Assembly (NCBI GenBank): GCA_902806595.1
Contig: CADCXC010000037.1
Location: 1,798,001 to 1,862,000, forward strand
DNA: 64,000 nucleotides
From: Pyrenopolyporus hunteri
Taxonomy: Eukaryota; Ascomycota; Sordariomycetes; Xylariales; Hypoxylaceae
Reading direction: 5' to 3'
The position numbers and the translations under genes were made by a program. Below the pieces are notes generated by a model, which saw only the letters and a program-made list of their open reading frames with translations, did no database searches and had not been told where the DNA came from. Below are positions 1 through 10,467 of the stretch, one piece after another (the first letter of the stretch is position 1; each line of letters begins with the position of its first letter).

Positions 1-1053
1 GACCCGGGTCCGGCCCAGGCCTGGTATCTGACGGTGAGCCAATATTACTCCCGAGACCCGGCTTCGGTCCAGACCTTCGGAGAGATGGGCGCGTTTTTCG
101 AGGCGCTGTGCAAGATGATACTCCCATCGACCGATCCGTATTCGCATCCGGACACCTTTGTCTTCGACGAAGAGCGAATGGCCAAGCTTCGGTCGGATAT
201 GCTCGACGCGATCAACTTGGAAGTTTGCATGCGCCTATACGAAGGGTTGGAGAGGAAATACAGATACAGCGATTCCATGTCCAGCGTGAATGCTATTCCC
301 ACTCCTTTCCTGGCTACGCCATTTTCGGATCCATCCGGCTTCCTGAGCTCGAGAACCGAGGAGGAAGGAAGCGAGAGCTATTTCAACTCGTCAAATTCGA
401 GGCCGTCTAGTCTAGTGTTCAGCTCTGCCGGATCAGCCCAATCATCTCCCCGCACTTCTCTTGTTCTACCCACCCAACCAGCCGCAAACCGTGTAGAAGA
501 CCAGCAAACTAAGTCAAGAAACCTCTACAACTCGCTCGTTGCCCTGCTTCAGACCTCCCCAGCCAGTTCACGATCTGTGTCTCGGTGGAAGGCGATGAAG
601 GATTCTCTAGCGCTACAAATTTTCCGATATACCAACGCACCAGCTCAAGATCTTCTCCAGTTCGAAGATGAGCTCGACAACCACCTCTCCGAGCTGTCGT
701 CCCCGCTGTTCCAGCAGGTCGAACGATATTACCACTATCACTTACTCGTGGAGCTTCGGCAGCGTGTCAAAGACTTCAAGGGGCTCACGGGCGCGGCTCT
801 GTTCTCGGTCGCTACTGGCGGTCGCCTACACAGCCCTACCCGCGGCTGGGACGGGCCCCGTGAGAATGTAAGTCGGGAGCGTACTTCACTGGAAAACGCC
901 ATCCGGGAAGCCCGGGAGGAGGGTGGCGTCGAGGACATGGCCACGCGGTTAGCCCACATGGGCCTCCTCCATTGGAGAGTCTGGTCGCATCTAGTTTACA
1001 CCGGGGACCTCGAGAGTCTCATGGCGATGCCTGATATGCCTATGGCAATCTAA
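1..1053 (+). CDS. Tcp11/Sok1-family protein, 3' part
   Basis: The reading frame is open from base 1, so the gene begins upstream of the window; the first in-window start-like codon is a GTG at 34 and is not a credible start. About 350 codons are visible, ending in TAA at 1051-1053. The sequence resembles the C-terminal half of Tcp11-domain proteins (yeast Sok1, a suppressor of cAMP-dependent kinase defects): helical blocks around DMLDAINLEVCMRLYEGL and ERYYHYHLLVELRQRVKDF flank a Ser-rich low-complexity linker (about residues 95-160). No signal peptide or membrane segment is visible in this part. The family call comes from remembered similarity of these helices and cannot be confirmed without the N-terminal half. 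No intron is needed in the visible part. Confidence 0.6.
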   Translation, partial: DPGPAQAWYLTVSQYYSRDPASVQTFGEMGAFFEALCKMILPSTDPYSHPDTFVFDEERMAKLRSDMLDAINLEVCMRLYEGLERKYRYSDSMSSVNAIPTPFLATPFSDPSGFLSSRTEEEGSESYFNSSNSRPSSLVFSSAGSAQSSPRTSLVLPTQPAANRVEDQQTKSRNLYNSLVALLQTSPASSRSVSRWKAMKDSLALQIFRYTNAPAQDLLQFEDELDNHLSELSSPLFQQVERYYHYHLLVELRQRVKDFKGLTGAALFSVATGGRLHSPTRGWDGPRENVSRERTSLENAIREAREEGGVEDMATRLAHMGLLHWRVWSHLVYTGDLESLMAMPDMPMAI

Positions 1054-1795
1054 TCCACACGAAGTTGGGCGACGAAAGCAACGCGTTCGCCGGTTTATTG
1101 GTCACGGTCTTGTATTCGCACAGCAGAAACGCGAGCTTCCCCCATACTATAATCGTCCTCATCCGTCTTTCCACCTTTATTATTCCATTTCGAGCGATAT
1201 CTAGGACGGGTCGGCATACTTAATACCCCATTACACTCCTCTTAATCACCTTACATTGGTCGTTTATCGTGCGGACGCGTTTCTTCAATAATGTGGATCG
1301 GCATTGTTTGGGTGTTTGTTTAGGAGTAAAGAGAGGCTTCTCATCTGGTTCGGGCGGTTTGCGACAAGGCGCGGCAGAGGCATAGTCAATTTTTAGATTT
1401 GCAACGCTTTTTATTTTTATTTTTCTTCCTTTCCTCTTTTCCCTTCCACTACTTCTTATTCTGGTTGCAACGTCTCTTTTTGGCGAAAGGGTCTGCATCA
1501 AAATAACTACATACCCGGTCAACATTTCCACAGGCGTTTGCGTCTCATTCTTGCGGCGGCGGGCGAGGCGAGAAATTGATATTTTTTGCATCATACATAA
1601 GAATTACAGGATAACTTCCTCCGCCCCGTTTCATTCTGGAGATTAGGCTAAGGGGAGGGTTTATGTTGTGCAAAGAGGGGGAGGACATTATTAGGTACGC
1701 CTCGGGGCGTGACGGCGGAATCAGCAAGATGACGATGGTTGCGATGATGATGGGATGGCCATAGTCTAGGAAGAGATACTTCGCCGCAAGGTTGA

Positions 1796-1896
1796 CGCAC
1801 ACACAAACACATACACACACGCTCACACACACGCACACATTCACACACTCACACTATTACACTATTACACTCCTACACTCCTACAACCACACACAA
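1796..1896. repeat. CA-rich microsatellite
   Basis: Imperfect (CA)n tract with interruptions, passing into repeats of TTACAC/CCTACA and ending in ACCACACACA. It explains the Cys/Val-rich translations seen here on the minus strand. Confidence 0.85.
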
Positions 1897-2878
1897 GATA
1901 GTATTCGCTTTCTCGGCGGAGCAGGTCGAAAGACGGTTACGTCGTAGGCCCAGCTCGTCTAATAGATTTTGCGCTATGGAACACTTATTGGTAGCCTACT
2001 TATCTTACCTGAACTTTACCGCCTGCAACGGTTCGATGCTGGTATTAAAACGTGGCTGTATATTGCGATGAATCCTCCTCTTAATCTCTTTCGCGGCCCT
2101 TCCTTCTGTACGTACCCGGCACGGAAGCAAGGGGCGAAGAAGAATTCCAGATAATTCCTAGTCCGTGCTACTTCAGACGACGGGCTGACTGGGCTAGCTG
2201 AACTATCAGTGATACCCAGCATGACTGAGAATGCATGTGATCTGGGATCTTCGCCCCCTTATTTTACTTTATTAGACATAATATATCGTCTTATTTTAAC
2301 TTGATATTTTATTATTTTCCCTTCTCTCCCCCCCGTTTCCCTCTCGTTAGTGCTAAGAGCTAAAAGAGAATAGAAAGGGAAAATAAAATCAACTACCGGC
2401 AAATGAAAGTAGCGTTCGGAAAACGACTTTCCAAATCAGTCCAGAGCCTGGAGTCGCCAGCCAACCACGTCCCGCGCGTTCCTGAAGATCTTACAGATAG
2501 CGCCTACTGATAAAATTATACCTGGGCCTGGGTATGGCACGTATGTATGTATATAATTACCCACGTACGTACCTATTTCTACGCCGTCCGTCTTGTTCTG
2601 AGCCATCCCATCCCATCCAACCAACCAAACCGAATCGCCTCCGACGCCCGACCCCGACCTCGACCCCCCTGGCTAAATTAGCACATGGAAGTAGGTATAT
2701 ACCTGGCGTTGTATCGCAGGCGACCGGCCGTGAGTCAGTCATGCCGGACCCTAGTCCCAGTCGGCGGCGCGACGGACTAAAAAAAGAGAGGCGGTTATGG
2801 ATGAATGGGCGTGCATGCCTTAGTCGCTGTCTAGGGTACTACGTAATTACCACTACCACCGCCATCAGCTGCGTCATC

Positions 2879-2940
2879 GCAAAGGAAAAAAGAAAAAAAA
2901 AATGGAAGGGAGAAAAAGAAAGAAAGGGGAAAAAAAAAAA
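2879..2940. repeat. polypurine (A/G) tract
   Basis: Sixty bases almost wholly A and G, including two long A runs. The Lys/Glu-rich translation on the plus strand is a by-product of this composition. Confidence 0.8.
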
Positions 2941-4720
2941 TCCTCAGCTGAGGCGAGGCGTGTAACATCGGGCATTCCCTTGCTTAGCGCGCTACGCTCG
3001 CCCTTTCGCCCTTTTGCCCTTTTCGCCTTCGGGATCGCCTGCTGAGCTCGCACTTATGTATGCGCCTAGGGTTGCCTAGGTAGGTATGCATTCCTACTCG
3101 TCTTCCTATAATATTACACGTCGTGCGCTTTGGGCATGAGGAGTTGGTGGTGGGTTGTAGTATGGACGGAAAAGTCGCCTCCCTTGCGTCGATTGATTGA
3201 GTGATTGAGTGAATAGATGAATCTCCTTTATCATCATGATTTTATTTTTGTCTGATATAATATACGCCCGATCCCAGACCTGCATACCGTATATCACACA
3301 CCTTACACACAAGTATAGACCCTACGCGCGGCCCGACTGACCTGACTCAAGTAAGTAGAAGTAGTCAGATATTTTAGAGTGCTTACCCCTTCCTTACCTA
3401 CTACCCCTTATTATATATATCCCACCCGGCGGTGCGATGGCGATTGGCGGACGGCAGATCCGATCGCCTTCGACGCATGTATATGCACACGTATATCTGT
3501 TCCCTCGTCCATTCGCTTGTTCCGCATACCGGCGATGCGATACGACTCTTACCTGCTGCGTCTCTGCCGCGCGTGGTATGTACCGCGTAGGTAGGTCGGT
3601 AGGCATGGATGTACATCTGTGTGCTCAGCTTACCGCGGCCAGGCCCCGGGTGCGGGATCCGCCGGCTGCTAGGGCGTTGTGTTGTAAGATACGGTACGGT
3701 ATGTAAGGAGGTCGGTATATTTAGACTCGTAAAAGTCCAGCGTTGCGGTGAGTTGCGCTTTGGTCTGCCGTCGTTGTAGGATGGTAGATGGATAGGTAAT
3801 TAGGTATCTAAGCTGGGGTGTAACCTGCAAAACCCGTAAAAGCGTCGTACACGCGCGTAGTCCAACTGGTCGGCTCGGATGCAAGGCGGCGGCGACGTTG
3901 CAGCTTGCCTTTGCATCATCCATATGCGTATGCGTACGGCTTACCGACTCTTTGTATAGGATTCGGGTTCTCTGGGTTACCGAGTACGTGGTTAGATCGT
4001 ATCCAGTCACTTGACTAGATAGATTTGCGTAGGCGGATAACATCATGACTCGAATTAGAAGAAAAGCCTTGCCGGTGTCACCGCGCTGAACATCTCGACC
4101 GGATCTCCCATCGACGGTTGGATTTTAAAATCAAAGGTAAATCGAAGGATGACCGACTACCAGAGATGACGACCTATGTGATGCAAATAAGCAGCGGAAT
4201 GACTTGAGCCGCAAATCGGTGTGTACCTATAGTATTACGTTGACTACACCAACGCCCCCCTTTTACCTAAATGCTGAACCGGCGTGCCGGCGCCGGTAAG
4301 AAGGAAGATTACGCTAGCGTAGTCGTCCTATACCGAGTCTCACGGATACATACGCCCATCACGATTTAGATTGGACGTCGTGAATACTGATAATCCCCTG
4401 AAGTACGACCGACTACCACCACAAACGGCCCGGGCATTAGAACCGGCGATGTTTTCTGTTGGTATATATAATCCGTTTTTAGTAGCTTAAGGATGCTCCT
4501 AGTAGTAGCTATTTCATGCGCTGGAAGGTTATACAATACCACCACCCATGTAGTACTACAGGATCTTTTTGTAGCCCTGCGATATCTGGGAACATCCTAT
4601 TTCTCATGGCTAAACGTTACATTGACATAATTCGCATATATCTATACATGACATAATCGGAGATATACAGATATAGACATACGTATATCACGTAACACCC
4701 CCCATCATCCAACCCCTAAT

Positions 4721-6766
4721 CTAGCAAAGATCAAACCTCGCCACGCTAGGATCGTGATCGGACGTCCTCTCGGCGTACGGGACCCAAGTATTCGCGTGGA
4801 TATGCTCGAAGCGCGTAGCTCCAGCCGCGGCCAGCGCCGGGCTGACAAACACGTGGTCCAGCTCCTGCGAGTTCATGTCGAATAGGTAAGTGTATCGCTC
4901 CGCGGGCTCGATGCCCGCCGCGACGTCGAGATCCTTGAGCCCCGAGCGCGCGCCGAACTCGGTGACGGGCGCGGCGAAGGCGAACTCGTTGAAGTCGCCT
5001 AGCGCGACTACGGCGGCGGAGGGGTCCTCGGCGAGGATGTCGGCGATGAAGGACTGCTGCCGTGTTAGAGAGGCTCTCCCGTCTCTCGGATATTCGTGTT
5101 TTCCGCAGGGTTGTATATAGGTGCGAAAATAAAAGGAAATAGAAGAGGGCAAAAAAAAAAAACTTACAGCAGTAACTTCAGCCTGCGCCAACCGATCATC
5201 CACGCCCCCATTAACCGGCGGTCGAGCATCGCCATGCAGCGAGGAACTTCCGCCCTTAGAGCCCCAATGCACATTTACCGTAAACAGCGTCTTGCCCTTT
5301 CCCTTCTTACCCCCCTTTCCTTCCCTACCGCCCACAACCTCCCACGCCGCCGCCAACGGCTTCCGGCTATTCGTCCACGCCTCGTTCAGGGGGTCGACGT
5401 ACCCGGGGTTATACTTCAGCTCCGGGCCAGGCAGCACCCGGTTCGCCTCCGTCGCGTTCCCGGGGCTCGCGCCGCGCAGCCGCAGCACGTCCGCGCGGTA
5501 CAGGTACGCGACGCGGATATTGCCGCCCGGCGCGCCGCCCGACTTGCCGTCTTCGGGGCTGACGTACGTGTAGTTGTACGCGACCGCGGCGCCCGAGTTG
5601 CTCTTCCCGCAGCCGCCGTAGCCGTTGTTAGTGTTGTTAGTGCCGGCGCTTAGAGCGCTGATAGCCGCCGCGAGCGCGGACAAAGTCGCGTCGGCGTCCA
5701 CGGTGCCGTCGTTCGCCTCGCCGTTGTCGTCCTGGATCTCCTGGACCGCGAGCAGGTCCGGCGCGCGCATGAACTCGACGACGTGCCGCGCGACGGCCCG
5801 CACGTGCGCCGCGTCGCCGGCCCAGAAGTTCTCGACGTTGTAGCTGCCGACGGTCACACCTTTACACGTCCCCTCGCTGACCAGAGAAGTCGGCGGCGGC
5901 AGGTCGGGGGTGAGCGACTCGACGACGCTGACGTTGGTCAGCGGCAGGATGCGGTAGAACCCGAAGGCCTGGTACACGACGCCGGTGATGCTGCCGAGCT
6001 TGTCCCCGAGCCGCGTCTCGCTCGGGTTCTTGGAGCCGTCGAGCGGCGAGCCGATGATGATTGCCTCGGGATTGCCGTCGGCGGCGGACACCGTGAGGCC
6101 CTCGCGCGCGTTGTCGCCCGTCGTGGCCCAGTCGCCGACCACCCACACGTCGCCGTACTGGTTTGGGCGCCCGATGGCGCGGGCGTTTTCGACGGTGACG
6201 AGCTCGCCCATTAGGCTCTGCCAGAAATCAAGGCCGTATAACCCGGGCTCGAGCCGTGGGTTCTCGACGGAGACTAGGCTCTGGTTGTTCGGCACAGCGA
6301 ACACGTCCCCGTCGTCGAGCACGGAGTACTGCTTCGTGGGCGGGCTGAGCGTCTCCTTGCCGATCACGAGGGGTTCGACTTTCCTCCCGCGCTCGAGGAC
6401 GGCGGTGATTTTAGGAGACCCGAGTTCCGTCATGTACAGGTAATCCTTTTTGGAGCGGTACGCGCTGACCTTGCCGTCGAGGACTATGACGTCTCCGACG
6501 CTGATGCTGGCGTTCTTGGCGAGCGCCGAGCCGTATACGTACAGGCCGTCCGAGATGCGGTTGTTGCGATTCCGCTTGAGGGACTGCAACCAGATTCCGT
6601 CGGGCCCCTTCGCCGTCACGATGCCTGTGACGTTGCTAACGCTGCGGCCGCTGAACGGAGACAGGAAATGATCGCCATTGATCTGGGTGATTGACTGTGC
6701 GCAGGCGTTGGTGGCGGCGAGGAGAGTAGCCGCCAGCCACCTAACGAGCGTAGCGGTAGTCTTCAT
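4721..6766 (-). CDS. secreted endonuclease/exonuclease/phosphatase-fold nuclease
   Basis: Two exons on the minus strand, 6766..5168 and 5056..4721, give 644 aa. The 111-nt intron (5057-5167) has a GTAAGT donor, CTAAC branch site and CAG acceptor; its length is a multiple of three and it has no stop, so it can also be read through. The N-terminus looks like a signal peptide (a basic MKTTATLVRW start, an Ala/Leu core, then NACAQ). An OB-like N-terminal region resembles ExeM/NucH-type extracellular nucleases. The catalytic C-terminal domain shows the family signatures SYNVENFW (about 307-316), VQEIQDD with the metal-binding Glu (about 340), GDFNEF (about 552), ELDHVF, and terminal SDHDP (about 632). 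Splicing restores the usual spacing between the QAEVTA helix and FIADIL. Probable role: extracellular cleavage of nucleic acid. Substrate specificity cannot be told. Confidence 0.85.
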   Translation of the reverse strand: MKTTATLVRWLAATLLAATNACAQSITQINGDHFLSPFSGRSVSNVTGIVTAKGPDGIWLQSLKRNRNNRISDGLYVYGSALAKNASISVGDVIVLDGKVSAYRSKKDYLYMTELGSPKITAVLERGRKVEPLVIGKETLSPPTKQYSVLDDGDVFAVPNNQSLVSVENPRLEPGLYGLDFWQSLMGELVTVENARAIGRPNQYGDVWVVGDWATTGDNAREGLTVSAADGNPEAIIIGSPLDGSKNPSETRLGDKLGSITGVVYQAFGFYRILPLTNVSVVESLTPDLPPPTSLVSEGTCKGVTVGSYNVENFWAGDAAHVRAVARHVVEFMRAPDLLAVQEIQDDNGEANDGTVDADATLSALAAAISALSAGTNNTNNGYGGCGKSNSGAAVAYNYTYVSPEDGKSGGAPGGNIRVAYLYRADVLRLRGASPGNATEANRVLPGPELKYNPGYVDPLNEAWTNSRKPLAAAWEVVGGREGKGGKKGKGKTLFTVNVHWGSKGGSSSLHGDARPPVNGGVDDRLAQAEVTAVSFFFLPSSISFYFRTYIQPCGKHEYPRDGRASLTRQQSFIADILAEDPSAAVVALGDFNEFAFAAPVTEFGARSGLKDLDVAAGIEPAERYTYLFDMNSQELDHVFVSPALAAAGATRFEHIHANTWVPYAERTSDHDPSVARFDLC

Positions 6767-6894
6767 TGCGATAGGAGCCCTCTTAACAGCGGCTTTTTCT
6801 ACGCGCCCGATTCTAACCTCCCTCTATAACCTGCAATTCTTGTCGCTCAATCGAATCTGGAAGGGAACGACACGATATTATATACACCTCGTCT

Positions 6895-7347
6895 TTACGG
6901 AGAGCCCGCATTGCGTCCCAAAGGTGTGGGTTTGAAAAGTGGACGCACGTTCCGAATGTAGCTATCGTCGGCCTGCAGGAACACGGGACCTAGATCTAAA
7001 CCTCGCTCCCATAATATAGATATCGATGCGAGACCTTCCCATTGGCCTCGATGGCTACCGGAGAGGTACAGGGGAGACGACCAGTCGGGTGGCCAGTCCA
7101 GTCCACGTTGCATGCCGATAATCTTGGCGTTTTCCGGAAACCGAAGGTGAATGATGCTTTGCGGTTCGCCCGTTGGCTGGCTTTCTACCTTGGCATTGAT
7201 AGCCCAATCTATTGGTACCCTGTTTGATATTCGAAACTGGTAGGTAATAGGAACTTCGCCGTAAGCTTGGGATATTGACAATCTAGGAAAACTAGACCAC
7301 CTAACGAAACGACATTCCGTACAAATAAAACCGTTTGAAGGAAGCAT
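6895..7347 (-). CDS. orphan hypothetical protein (150 aa)
   Basis: An ATG-started frame of 150 codons lies between the nuclease gene and the Uds1 gene, on the same strand. I do not recognise it. It begins with a Cys pair (FICTEC) and contains Trp-rich segments such as LDWPPDWSSPLYLSGSHRGQ and WERGLDLGPVFLQAD, with an amino-acid mix more protein-like than the spurious frames elsewhere in the spacers. No signal peptide or membrane segment is seen, and no intron is required. It could be a small real gene, one exon of a larger gene, or a decayed relic. Only the length of the frame and its composition support it. Confidence 0.35.
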   Translation of the reverse strand: MLPSNGFICTECRFVRWSSFPRLSISQAYGEVPITYQFRISNRVPIDWAINAKVESQPTGEPQSIIHLRFPENAKIIGMQRGLDWPPDWSSPLYLSGSHRGQWEGLASISILWERGLDLGPVFLQADDSYIRNVRPLFKPTPLGRNAGSP

Positions 7348-7667
7348 ATTCTTATTCTTGCTTTAGAACTCAAAGACACGCTCGCCCACGACGGACTTAT
7401 GCAAAATCAAATAGCCGGGTGTTGTCTAACCAAGCCGGTAAGTAGGTAGGCACCTACCTATATACTACAATCCAAGAATCTCCCGAATCGCCATCCCAAT
7501 GCATACCTAGTAACTGAGCAAAAGCTAAGCTCTTGACCAAACTTTTATACAACGACGGGAAAACAAAAGCATGCCTTGGATGGTCAGGCATCCGTATCAA
7601 CCAAAACGATACATGCGGGTATAAGATATAGAACAGCGGAAAACGAATGACTGGGATATCACTCTTC

Positions 7668-10467
7668 TCATCGAGGGGTTAATGGACTCTTGCCTGGTCC
7701 CTGTGCCCTTTTCAACGCCCTTAGCTCGTCCTCGAGCTTCCTCCGCACCATTTGTTCCGCCTATGAAGTGTGTCAGTTAAACAGGACTGTAGTAAAAAGG
7801 AGGGGATGGGGATCACGGCATACCCTTAATTGCTCCTCGTACTTCTTCCTCTCGGCTCTCAGTCCCGTCCTGTACGAGTCGGTCAGGTACGAGGTCTTCG
7901 TGCCTCCGGGCGATAATGGGCCTCGGGCTGATCCCAATCGCTCCTTGTCGAGCTCGTCTTGGAGCTGCTCTTTCTCCTTGCGTAGATGTGCAATCTGGGC
8001 CTCCAATCTCTCCTCGATGTCGCTTGTGGCTTCCTGGAGCCGCTTCTCTAGTTCATCGTTCATTCTATCCTTTTCGTCCTTGATCCTGGAGCGCTCGGAT
8101 TTCACTCGGTCTAGCTCGTTTTCTAGTTCGCTGATCTTCTTCTCGCTCTCGAGGGACTGCTTGACAACATCTGTAAGATCTTGAGCAGTAGCCTTCAGCT
8201 CTTTCTCTAGCGTATCCACTCTAGACTGCATCTTAGCAGACTCGGAAGAATTATGCAGAGCCGCAACCTCCGCGGCCCTCTCCTTTCTCGACCCGTAGGC
8301 ACCGTCGAGTTCAGCTTTAGCAAGAGTGGCCTCCATCTTAAGCTCGGCGACCATGCCCGTCATCTGTTCAAGCTCCTCCTCTTTAGTCTTAAGCTCCTTC
8401 TCCTTCTCACCGACAGCCCTATCCGCTGCATTCTTCGCGTCGGTGGCTTCTTGCAATTGCGCCGTGATGGCCGCAATATCGGCCTCGGCTGTTGCCAGGC
8501 GTGCTTGTATCTCTCTAGTACCGGCTTCTAGTGATGCGATCCTTGCGTTCCGTTCCTTGAGTTGTTCTCGCGCTTCGTCGATAGCGGCCGATTCGTCGGT
8601 TCGGCCCTTCTGCACCTCTTCAAGGTCTTGTAATGCTTGAGAGAGCTGCGAACGAGCATTGTCTGTTTCCCTCTTAGCTTGGTGAAGTAACCCTTTGGTT
8701 TCCTCAAGCTCGTCGGTCTTGTCTTGTAGTGCCTGGTCCTTCTCCGAGTCAGACCTGCTATTGAGCTCGCGCTGTTGCTTGATTTGCCGTTTCAAGACAC
8801 CCTTCTGCTCTTGCAATTTGGTGGCCTGTCTGTATAGCCACTGAACCTTGGTCGAGAAAGCCGACAAGGAGTATGGTTCGTCAAGATCGAAAGATTCACC
8901 GTCAGACATGTCCTCTTCGTCCGGCTCCATCCCTTTCTCCATGCGAGCTTTCCGCCGATCCTGCCTACGTTTCCGTATGTCGGCGTAGCCTGATTGGATA
9001 GTATCCCAGAGCCCCATAAGGACCGTTTCGGCCTGTTCACCATTGCGTCCGTTGGAGCTTGCTCGCAGCAGCTCATCTTCGATGACCGGCAACGCGTCTT
9101 GCAAGTACCTGAGCTGTTCCTCAATGCCCGACTCCTCGTAAGGCGGTGGCGGATGATCTATATTGGCCCCTATGAACATAGTCTGGACACGGACGTTCAG
9201 GGATCGCATCTCCTCCGAAAACTCTGAGTTATTGCCTCGGCTTTGGGCGATGGCGGCTAACCCAGCCTCAAGGTAATCCAGATGGCTGCCAATCATATCG
9301 CCGGGTTCGAGCCGGCCCGAAGGCACGGCACGGTAGTTATTATTCTTCATCGGATCCGTGCTGACAACTACTTCACGTAATTGACGATTTAGACTTTCTA
9401 GTTTCCCTTCCGTATCAGAAATCAACCTCCAAGGGTCCGAGCCTTGGCCTCTGAGTGCGTTGATCTCCGACAATAGTGATTCGGTTTGGGCCCGTAGCTC
9501 ACGGTTCTCTTCGCGTAACCTCTCGCTCTCCTCCGTAAGGTGCTTGTTCTGCTCCCGAACAGGCGATTTCAGAGGTATCTCTATGGGATTCTGCCGGCTT
9601 AAATCGTTGATCCGGTCGGATTGGTCAAAAGACCGGTACAGACTCGCTTCGGTGAAGATGAATCCGTCGTCCAGGAAATCCATACTATCGCGGTCGTTCG
9701 ACGTGGTATACATGCTCTCGGGACTAGCGGGAACGCCGTTCACAAGGGGGACCCTCGGAGAAGGAGTTGCTGGCTTCTTGACTGCCTTGTGTGTGAGTTG
9801 AAGAATGCCGGCGGTATGTTCCAATAGCTTTCTCTGGGGTTCCATGACGCTTTTCTCCAGTGCCCAGAGCTCAGAAGCTAAATCCTCGCATTTCTTTTGA
9901 ATCGTGCTGAGTTCTTGTTCGGCCTCCCGTGCGGCATCGGTCGACCCGCTGTTTCGATGACCCAGGAGGCTTCTTCTCCTGGAATCAATTCTTGACGGGG
10001 AGTATAGCTTTGTCATCGATAGAGCAGCGTCGCGATATTTGGACTGGATGGCAAGATTTGACTTTACTTGCTCGATCCGCTGATTCAAAACTTGGCATTG
10101 CTTCTTAAGATCATCCACTTCCTCCTGAGATAGGATCTCATATCCTTTGCTGTCGAGGAGGGCGGTCTCGGTGAGCAAATGCACTTGGACGGGATCTTTC
10201 AGGTCAACTAGGGCCGAACTTTGGGCGTGTCCGGGATTCGTCTAGTTGACGGTAAGTATGCCGGGGGTAGACGCGATGGCTCCTAAAACGAGAATCGAGG
10301 CGGGGACTTACTTGGTTGAATCGCGGCGTCTCTCTCTCAAGGCTATTCTGAATGTCCTGCTGATAGGATTCTAGCAGCGCTGGGGCCCGAGGCGCAATGG
10401 GAGGGCGCAGCGACGGCGGCCCTTTCGCGTCGAAGCCATTATAACCACGGCTTGCAAACCCGTTCAT
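7668..10467 (-). CDS. Uds1-domain (up-regulated during septation) coiled-coil protein
   Basis: Three exons: 10467..10312, 10241..7824 and 7760..7668, giving 888 aa. The introns are 70 nt (10242-10311, GTAAGT...CTAG) and 63 nt (7761-7823, GTATGC...ATAG), both phase 0. The second join gives a continuous end (KKYEEQLR to AEQMVRRKLEDELRAL), and the first gives FNQ followed by TNPGHAQSS. The start is the ATG at 10467; a GTG nine bases upstream is not needed. Residues about 72-195 (HLLTETALLDSKGYEIL onward, with many conserved Gln/Lys/Leu) match the Uds1 domain of fungal proteins induced at septation. The middle is Ser/Pro-rich and probably disordered. From about residue 480 to 860 there is a long heptad-rich coiled coil. 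It is likely a structural or scaffold protein; its molecular role is not known to me. Confidence 0.85.

Larger units (their letters stand above)
1054..4720. other. gene-poor spacer
   Basis: This 3.7 kb has only short, overlapping, low-complexity frames on both strands, none with a recognisable domain or intron structure. It contains the CA-rich tract at 1796-1896, a T-rich stretch near 1400-1445, the purine tract at 2879-2940, and several short GGTA/TACC-type motifs typical of spacers in this window. The first part should carry the 3' UTR of the Tcp11-like gene and the last part the 3' UTR of the nuclease gene, which runs in the opposite direction. Confidence 0.6.

Noticed and set aside
34..1053. 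Start codon at 34 for the first gene
   Set aside because: It is a GTG and the frame is open to base 1, so the gene is truncated by the window edge.
1545..1848. Minus-strand frames giving Cys/Val-rich peptides
   Set aside because: They are translations of the CA microsatellite and neighbouring spacer, with no domain or start support.
10241..10262. CATACTTACC near the Uds1 gene as a possible U1 snRNA 5' end
   Set aside because: It lies inside an intron of the Uds1 gene and lacks the rest of U1.
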